Below, piece after piece: positions 57,079 through 64,000 of a DNA stretch of 64,000 bases. A program made the position numbers and the translations under genes. The notes beneath the pieces are model-generated. The model was not told the origin of the DNA and did not search any database. It saw nothing but the letters and a program-made list of their open reading frames with translations. The DNA is from Odobenus rosmarus divergens (taxonomy: Eukaryota; Chordata; Mammalia; Carnivora; Odobenidae), in the NCBI RefSeq assembly GCF_000321225.1, contig NW_004450661.1:995848-1059847 (forward strand), read 5' to 3'. Within the stretch, counting starts at the first letter, position 1. Each line of letters starts with the position of its first letter.

Positions 57079-58549
57079 GATATACTTGTCTAGGACAGGC
57101 CAATCACAGAGTATACAGATTATACTCCCTAAGGTATATCTTGGCAAAAATGATGCCAATTCCCTTTGGTTCTTGGGCCGATCTTGTTCAAGGATTCCAT
57201 TGCTCAGAGTGCCTGAGTCCCTTTGTCTCTGAATTCCAGAACATTTGTCTCTTGGGTTTCCTGTAGCCAGGCTCCTGCTACTTTAGTATCTAAAAAAGAC
57301 TCTTCTCTTATTTCCTGAGACCCAAAAGAAAATTGGTGGTCCTGGCTCCCTGCCTTCTGACTTCCACTTCTCTCTCAAGTTTCCATTTTAGTTTGGTTTC
57401 AGTGGAAAATTCCACTGCAGCCTTCTATGGATGAATGCAGCCTTGTTAATTATATTGATTCTACAGAGATCAATTTTTATAACTCTAACAGGGTTAGTTC
57501 CTGAGTTCCTGTGATCGTTAGATGATCATGGCCCCATTCCTCTGGGTACAGGGGTCCCTCAGGGAGGCTAACTGATGGAGGCCAGTCATCTGTCATGAGT
57601 CATTTCTATCATGCTGGGAAATAGAAATGTATGGCTTTGATCAATATCTTTCCCTAGGGCTCAGCATCTCTGGCTCCGTTTTTTCCCTTTCTACTGGAAT
57701 AAATTCCTCCTTGCCACTGTTTCTCTAAGGGCCTTGACTGCAAGAGAAATTGGAAACTGTACCGCAGTTGGGGCTGTGTTTAGTTCTCTTTCTCTTCACT
57801 CTGATTTCCTTGCTCTCTTCTTCCCTCCTCTCTTCCCACCTTTCCCCCTTGTCTCTCCTGTCCCTTCACTTCCCTTGCTCTCTTATCTTCTCCCTCCCAC
57901 CTCCCTCCTCCTAGCCTTCCTCCACCTGACTCCCCTCCTCCTATTCTCTCTCTGTGTTGAATTCTCAATTAAAATACATGTTGATTAGGTACCCAACTGA
58001 TCAGCCTAAGTAACTGGGTACCCAAAATGAGATGGTCTCTGCCCTCAAGGAACCTACAGCTCACAACCTAGTAGAAACTTCCTGTATGGCCCTTTTTCCA
58101 ATTTATATCGAGGACTGAAAAATCTAGGTATTATTTAGGGTTAGTAAAGATTCTCTTACAAGAAGTCAAAAACACTGTGAGGGTTGTGTGTGGATTAATG
58201 GTTCACACTTAGTATGAATTAACTCAATAGAATTGCTTTCTTGTTCCTACATTAAGCAGCTGCCCTAAAAGAATAAAGATTCTGGTTGGAAAAGTAGAAG
58301 TAGGGAATTTGGGATCATAAAACACTTTTGGAGGTTGGCAGCTTCAGGAAAGCACTTTAAAAAGCTTAAGGATACTGTTCATCAAGATAGAGATTCTTTT
58401 CACCCAAGGTTTGTCAGACGTCTCTGTGACCCATAGTTATGATTTAGGCCAAGGCCAAATCAGAGAATTTGAAGGGATTATAATTTTTATTTCTTCTGCT
58501 ATAAAAATCTTTGAGCCTACTCTGAGCAACAATAGTGGAACTTATTTCC
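57079..58549. other. intergenic with a CT-rich tract
   Basis: A strongly pyrimidine-rich tract lies at about 57780-57955. No gene recognised. Confidence 0.4.
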
Positions 58550-58700
58550 TGGCCAGCTTCTCCAGCTAGCCTGTAAGCTCCACGAGATTAGGACACTACC
58601 TGTCTTATCCCTAACTGTCCTCACTGCCCAAAACAATGCCTAGTCTACATATGGTAGGTGCTCAATAGATATTTATTGAATGAATGAATGAATGAATGGA
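58550..58700 (+). mobile_element. L2 LINE 3' end with AATG repeats, sense
   Basis: It has gcctgtaagctccacgagat, ggtaggtgctcaatagatat and the typical (tgaa)n end at 58678-58698. Confidence 0.75.
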
Positions 58701-61339
58701 GTGACAGGAGGATACCAATGTTCTAGGGGTACAAAGGGGGAGAAAATAACATCAGGTTGAAAGATTTGGTTTAGAAAGAGCTTCGTGGAGAAGGTTTTAA
58801 CAAAGAGTTAGTGGACTGATTGCCTGGAGCTCAAGGACAACTGGGGAGGAAAATAACTTTGCTGAGAAAGATAGGGAACATAACCAGCTGGAACAATAAC
58901 ACTTGATGAGAATGAACACTCTCACAATTAACCCTTTCTTGAACACAGTGGAAAGTACAGTCAGATCTGTGCATATGTGGGTTGGTAGGATGATTTTACC
59001 TACTTTCTGACCAGTCTGGGAATTGTCAGGAAAATGGAGGTGAATTCAGGGCAAGAAGGGCCCTGCCAGGGCCCCTGCCTGGTAGGTCTCATCATGCTCC
59101 ACAGGACAAAGCCGCTCACTGAAGTCTCCATTGGTCACTGGAACTCTCACAAAGGATGACAGGTACTATCTTTCTGAAGGTTGTCATTCCTTGAACCCAG
59201 GAACCCTCCCTAAATTTGTTCTACGGGGTTGTGCCTACCCAGAATGAGGGACGGGGTGGCCATGCAGTTCTTCTTTCAGGAAAGTCTTCACAACCCAGGA
59301 GGGCATAGGTGTGGGTGGGGATGATTCAGCCCCAAGGCAGGGAGGAGACCAAATGTCCTTCAGGGAGCCCATTTAGCCTGAGAATCCTGGATTATCAAGG
59401 GCAAGTGGCTGCATAATGATGACCTATTTTTCAGCTCCCTGAGTGATGGCAGGTGTGGTTAATGCAGCAGTCTTTCATCTTCTGCTGTGTATCACCTCCC
59501 CCCCCACCCCCCACCTAAACCTAGAGATTATTCCTTCCTTCCCGGTGTCCTTTCTTTTTCTTTGTCTGAAAATAACGAGATGTCATGAGTCTGCCATACA
59601 TCACCGTATCAGTAGCAAGTGGTGACTTCTGATTAGTGGGATACTGCGGGAGCAGCAGGAGGGACCATGGCAACAGCACTGGCTGCCCAGCCCGGCAGCC
59701 CTGTCGTCCCTCAGAGACCGGCGTTCTGTCTGTGTCAACAAGAATTTGTCTGGGGATTATTCATGTAGCTGGACATAATCAATTCAGCTGTTTGCTAGAG
59801 CAGCAAATGGGTTTTTTGCCAGTGATATTAGGATCAAGCTGAGTAATAGGATGTGTCCATACCAGAGTAATGTCCATTTATTAGCTTCTGTGGGAACACA
59901 CACATTAAGGAAATCACATTTTGCATGGCTCTGTAGCTGAGGGAGCTGCTTGTTAAAAATTTCCACTCAAGCAACCTCGAGCTAAGGATTTGTATTCCAA
60001 AGAGCTGGACCTATTTCTCCAAAAGTATTTACTTGAGAAGTAGAAAAATCCCACAAGCACAATGAGCACAAATGACTCTGCCTTATATAAAAATCTCTAT
60101 GGGAAAGTTAACCTTAGTCGAGGGGAAAGGCTATAGGTCTGTGGAGAGGGCAACCCAGGGCAAATGGCTGACATGCTGTCTTTCAACATAATGCCAACTG
60201 GCTTTTTTTAACAGTGACCTAGAGTCGACTTTAATTGCCTGTAAGGTTACACTTGGAGCAAGAAGAGCCATCTAGGCCATTGGGAGAAGTAGCTGCCTAC
60301 TGGACTGCAGGGACTGGGAGAAGGTTCCTTCAGTCCTCCTCAGACATCTCTCTTTTGCTTCACTGATGACTAAAATCCCGCCATTTCAGGTTCATTCCTT
60401 GGCTTGAGCTTTGTCCTTGCCCAAAGATATCACTAGGAAATGCCACATGTTAGGCCTCTTGGAATTGTATAGTGCAAAACTGGTAGGCTATGGGAGGACC
60501 TGGTGGAGAGGAGATTATAGGCAAGGTAGAGAGAGGGTAAATAGTAGTAGTTCCAGAAAGGTAAGAAAAAGTGGATTTGAAGACAAGTTTTGCCTATTTT
60601 GAGGCTTGCAAAAGAAAATTTAGTAAGTAGAAGTCCCAATCTCTGTCGCTGGGGAGCTTGCAAGTCTCAGACACTTTGTAAGGTACATCTCATGTAGCCT
60701 AGACATCAGGTCTCCACAGAGCCAATGTGCTAGGCTTCAAAATGTCTTCAGGGTATATTTTTCTCCAGCTGGGAAGGAAAAAGGAGAAATGAAGAGAAGA
60801 TTATCAGGTGAGACAAACCCACCTCTTCTTTCCCAACATAGAGGTCCTGAGGCAGTCCTGGGGGAGGGGATATGAATGATTCCCTGTTCCTCCATGAGCC
60901 TATCAAGCCATGTCTACCACAGGAGGAAGCCCCCTTGGCAGCAACTGGGCCTTTGAAGCAGTCAGTTTTGTGTGATCTCATGAAATTATCCAAATTCCCT
61001 GGAAGACAATAAGGCAATTCCTTCAGCTCAGAAAACAAAGGGGTCTACTGCCAGGCAAACACTTCCCTCAGCCCAGCTCCAGTGGCCCTGGTCCCCTTCT
61101 GTCATTTCCCAGATGCTCCTTCAGAGACCAGCTTGCCCTCCTTCGCCTTCACAGATGTCCCTTGTGCTTATTCAACTTCTCATACCTCTTTTCTCCTCAA
61201 GACTAAGTTCTGAGTTGTTTAGTAGCTCATCAGCTACCGTCTCCTTTGCTATCCTCAAAAACAAACCCAGAGGCCTTTTGTTTGTGTAACCAGTTGCCAT
61301 GAGGAAGAAACAGCCAGGATGCAAGGATGTTACAAACAT
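58701..61339. other. intergenic, nothing recognised
   Basis: No gene or repeat identified. Part of it (60770-60864) is copied at the window end. Confidence 0.4.
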
Positions 61340-61980
61340 GGGGTGAACACCAAAGCCCCAGAATTTTACTCCATGCTTCTGGTCACAGTCCCACACCCCT
61401 GGCCCCAGCTTATCCTCCCCGTTACTGCTCAGCCCTTGGCCCCCTTTTCTTCTTAGATCTGGACAATCACACGATGCCACTTCATCGGCCATCTTTAGCT
61501 GGACTTTCCAAGTCTCCATCTCTGGAATCAACTCCTTCTCTGAGCGTGAAAACCCCACATCCAACTGCAAGATCAGCAGTCTCACTTCAGTGTTCCCCAT
61601 CCGGGACCACTCAGCATGTCCCAAACAGAATTCCTTAAGACTTCCCCCAGAGTCTGCTCTCCTACCTGAATTATTTTGTATTGGCTTCAGCAGCCACCCT
61701 ATCACTTAAACCCCAAACCTGGAAAACTTCTCAGACAGCTTCTTCTCCTTCTTCCCCATACCCCCATATCTACCCACAAAGTCTTACCCCTACTTACCAT
61801 CTCTGTTCCCAACTTCTCCCTTCTTCTCTACTATTGCTCCCCATTCCCACCCCAGTTAGGCCCTCATCATTTTTCTCTCACATTTTCCAAAAGTAAGAGT
61901 TGTCCTTGATCTGACTTTTTTGGCAATATTACCACAGAATGGTTCCCAGAAGGCGGATATGATCATGTTATCCTCCTGAT
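61340..61980 (+). mobile_element. probable diverged L2 LINE, sense
   Basis: Pyrimidine-rich sequence with L2-like order: acatccaactgcaagatcag, catgtcccaaacagaattcc, then gttgtccttgatctgac. It continues past the SINE at 61998. Long open frames on both strands here are by-products. Part of it (61596-61668) is copied at the window end. Confidence 0.45.
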
Positions 61981-61997
61981 TAAAATCCTCAGCATAC

Positions 61998-62122
61998 AGG
62001 GGCGCCTGGCTGGCTCAGTCGGAAGAGCATGCAACTCTTGATCTTGGGGTCATGAGTGCAAGCCCCACATTGGCTGTAGAGATTACATAAACAAACAAAC
62101 AAACAAACTTGAAAAATAAAAG
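61998..62122 (+). mobile_element. short tRNA-type SINE, plus, inside an L2-like stretch
   Basis: Head ggggcgcctggctggctcag and tRNA-like body, no CT-rich part, ending in an acaaacaa repeat. Duplication aaaatcctcagcatac at 61982-61997 recurs with one change at 62124-62139. Confidence 0.9.
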
Positions 62123-62536
62123 TAAAATCCTCAGCACACAATCCAAGCTTCTTAGGATGGCCTGTGAGGTAGGCAACAAAGTGTCTCTGCTTAACACTGC
62201 AATTTTATCTCTGCTAAAGACACCTTCTTGCCTCATCCCGCTTCCCCCTTTTGCCATGTTCCAGGCCAACCATGCGTCTTCATGCTTTTTCTGCCTTATT
62301 CATGGTGTGCCCTCTGCCGCTCATTGACCTCATTGTTACTAAGTCATTTTTTTTTACAAGAGGACCTCCCTTTCTAGCAGGTAGGTCTGAAGTTAGGGCA
62401 GAACAATAATTGTGATGTAGCTGGCGAAGAACTCAGGGCAATTCAACTACCTTCTTCATCTAAGGTCCATTATGGTGGCTTGACATCATGACAGTGGACT
62501 GACCCTGTATTTCTAGTATAAATGGAAATACACTTT

Positions 62537-62732
62537 TTTTTTTAAAAGATTTTATTTGTTTATTTGAGAGAGAGAGAGAATGAGAGATAGAAAGCACGAG
62601 AGGGAAGAGGGTCAGAGGGAGAAGCAGACTCCCCGCTGAGCAGGAAGCCCAATGTGGGACTCGATCCCGGGACTCCAGGATCATGACCTGAGCCGAAGGC
62701 AGTCGCTTAACCAACTGAGCCACCCAGGCGCC
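62537..62732 (-). mobile_element. CAN SINE, antisense
   Basis: Standard copy with perfect 14-bp duplication tggaaatacacttt at 62523-62536 and 62733-62746. Confidence 0.95.
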
Positions 62733-62804
62733 TGGAAATACACTTTAACTGAGCTAATATGAAGAGCTTAAATAGATAAGGAAGCAATTTCTGGAGTCAA
62801 AACA

Positions 62805-62990
62805 CTTGGGTTCTCATGCTCATCACTTAACCCTTAGTTTCCTCATCTTTAAAATGGGAACAGTAATAATACTTATCTCAGAAGGTTGTTGTGAGAGTAA
62901 AGAAATTAATACAAGTAAAGATCTTAGATGTTAGAACAGTGCCTGGCAGAGAGTGCTTGCTAAATCTAAGCTGTTGATGTTGTTACTAGC
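62805..62990 (+). mobile_element. MIR SINE, sense
   Basis: It contains cttagtttcctcatctttaa, aggttgttgtgagagtaaag and agaacagtgcctggcagaga. Confidence 0.75.
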
Positions 62991-63356
62991 AGCAGCAGTA
63001 GTATTACTTATAGAATTCCATGTTCCTTATCAAATCATCAGAAGGATTTTACCGCCATCACTGTTGGAAAGAGTGTGGGAAGACTGTGTGACTCAGCAGT
63101 TATGTTTGCTTTCCCAGTGGTGGCAGAAACTGACTGACAGGTACTACAGTGCCAATGAAAACACACAACCCATTCCTCCTCACCCCACCCTGCTTTATAT
63201 TTGATAAAGGGAAATCCTGGCCTGGTAAACCTGATACTGGGTAAAAGCACTTCTTGCCTCTCTTTAGGCTTAAGCCACTAGAGCCTTCCACAGTTCGGCC
63301 AGAATCCATGGTACTGCCAATCACTCCATGGCCCTGCATCCCTGTGGGCTATAGTC

Positions 63357-63423
<67 letters not shown>

Positions 63424-63639
63424 CTCCCTCTCTCTTTCTTTCTTTTCCTTTCTTTCTCTTTCTTTCTTTCTTTCAGATTTATTTATTTATTCTGGCAGAG
63501 GGGAGAGGGAGAGAGAACCTCAAGCAGACTCTATACTGAGCGCGAAGCCCAACAAGGGGCTTGATCTCATCACCCTGAGATCACCACTTGAGCCAAAACC
63601 AAGAGTTGGATGCTCAACCGAAAGCCACCCAGGTGCCCC
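63357..63639 (-). mobile_element. old CAN SINE with expanded TTTC tail
   Basis: The body and head (63476-63639) are diverged. The tail is a TTTC microsatellite of about 119 bp (63357-63475). Flanks ctgtgggctatagtctc and ctgggggccacagtttc look like an old target duplication. Confidence 0.85.
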
Positions 63640-63791
63640 TGGGGGCCACAGTTTCTAAAGCTCCCCCACCTCCACGATCTCATGTGCTTCTCACAGTGAC
63701 CCATCCCCACCTGCAGACAGACTCTGTCGCACACCTCTGGAAAGGCATTCCATTGCCATTTGGATGGACACTCATTAAACAGCTTTTTCTT

Positions 63792-63832
63792 TTTTTTTTT
63801 TAAGATTTTATTTATTTATTTGACACAGAGAG
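63792..63832 (-). mobile_element. CAN SINE tail fragment, broken off
   Basis: T run, taagattttatttatttat and gacacagagag, then an abrupt switch at 63833 to sequence copied from 61596 onward. The rest of the SINE is absent. Confidence 0.85.
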
Positions 63833-63905
63833 CCCATCCGGGACCACTCAGCATGTCCCAAACAGAATTCCTTAAGACTTCCCCCAGAGTCTGCTCTCCT
63901 ACCTG
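63833..63905 (+). repeat. perfect direct copy of 61596-61668
   Basis: All 73 bases match 61596-61668 by eye. The source is otherwise single-copy in the window. It is joined at 63906 to a second copied segment. Confidence 0.95.
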
Positions 63906-64000
63906 TGGGAAGGAAAAAGGAGAAATGAAGAGAAGATTATCAGGTGAGACAAACCCACCTCTTCTTTCCCAACATAGAGGTCCTGAGGCAGTCCTGGGGG
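63906..64000 (+). repeat. perfect direct copy of 60770-60864, running off the window end
   Basis: All 95 bases match 60770-60864 by eye, and the match is cut only by the window edge. The order of the two copied segments is reversed relative to their sources. Confidence 0.95.

Noticed and set aside
61172..61705. 177-codon minus-strand open frame
   Set aside because: It is antisense to a probable L2 relic and has no recognisable domain.
61998..62080. tRNA-like sequence, a possible tRNA gene
   Set aside because: It is the tRNA-derived head of a SINE with flanking target duplications; the cloverleaf is degenerate and there is no tRNA terminator context.
3582..62732. Many 60-90 residue frames containing repeated peptides such as WVAQSVK or SLSLSNK
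   Set aside because: They are translations of CAN SINE copies in one frame or the other, not genes.
1..64000. CRISPR arrays, operons, phage or bacterial systems
   Set aside because: The DNA is plainly mammalian; the direct repeats present are SINEs, microsatellites and target duplications.

Overview
This is mammalian genomic DNA, almost certainly from a carnivore of the arctoid caniform group (bears, pinnipeds, mustelids and relatives). The main evidence is more than twenty copies of the tRNA-Lys-derived carnivore SINE (CAN SINE/SINEC), in the arctoid form rather than the canid or felid form, together with MIR, L2, L1, hAT, Tigger-like and MaLR repeats that are shared by placental mammals. 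The species cannot be read from the sequence.

The window holds one clearly supported protein gene: UTP25 (DIEXF, C1orf107), a nucleolar component of the small-subunit processome. It lies on the plus strand in 12 coding exons between 11019 and 33146. Every intron is GT-AG, the reading frame is intact, and the joined coding sequence is 2268 nt (755 residues plus stop), close to the human length as I recall it.

Layout. 1-10.8 kb: repeat-rich intergenic DNA upstream of UTP25. By human synteny (from memory) this is part of the IRF6-UTP25 interval. 10.8-11.3 kb: GC-rich, TATA-less promoter and first exon, with a CAN SINE inserted just upstream. 11.0-33.1 kb: UTP25, with introns carrying SINEs, old LINEs and hAT elements; one SINE sits directly against the exon 3 acceptor. 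33.1-38 kb: 3' flank or possible long 3' UTR, including an unassigned protein-like minus-strand open frame at 35.3-35.6 kb and a GC-rich, repeat-poor block at 36.4-38.1 kb. 38-64 kb: intergenic DNA (in human this side leads towards SYT14) made of SINEs, two MaLR-type LTR fragments or more, L1/L2/MIR relics, a Tigger-like element, a MER20 copy and microsatellites. No further gene is supported there.

The most notable observations are: (1) the last 168 bases of the window are a chimera of two perfect direct copies of sequence from 61.6 kb and 60.8 kb, joined in reversed order to a broken SINE, which suggests an assembly misjoin or a recent complex rearrangement; (2) a SINE that duplicated the exon 3 polypyrimidine tract of UTP25 and created a competing upstream acceptor leading to a stop; (3) the unexplained minus-strand open frame at 35.3 kb. 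I found no evidence of a novel multi-gene system.
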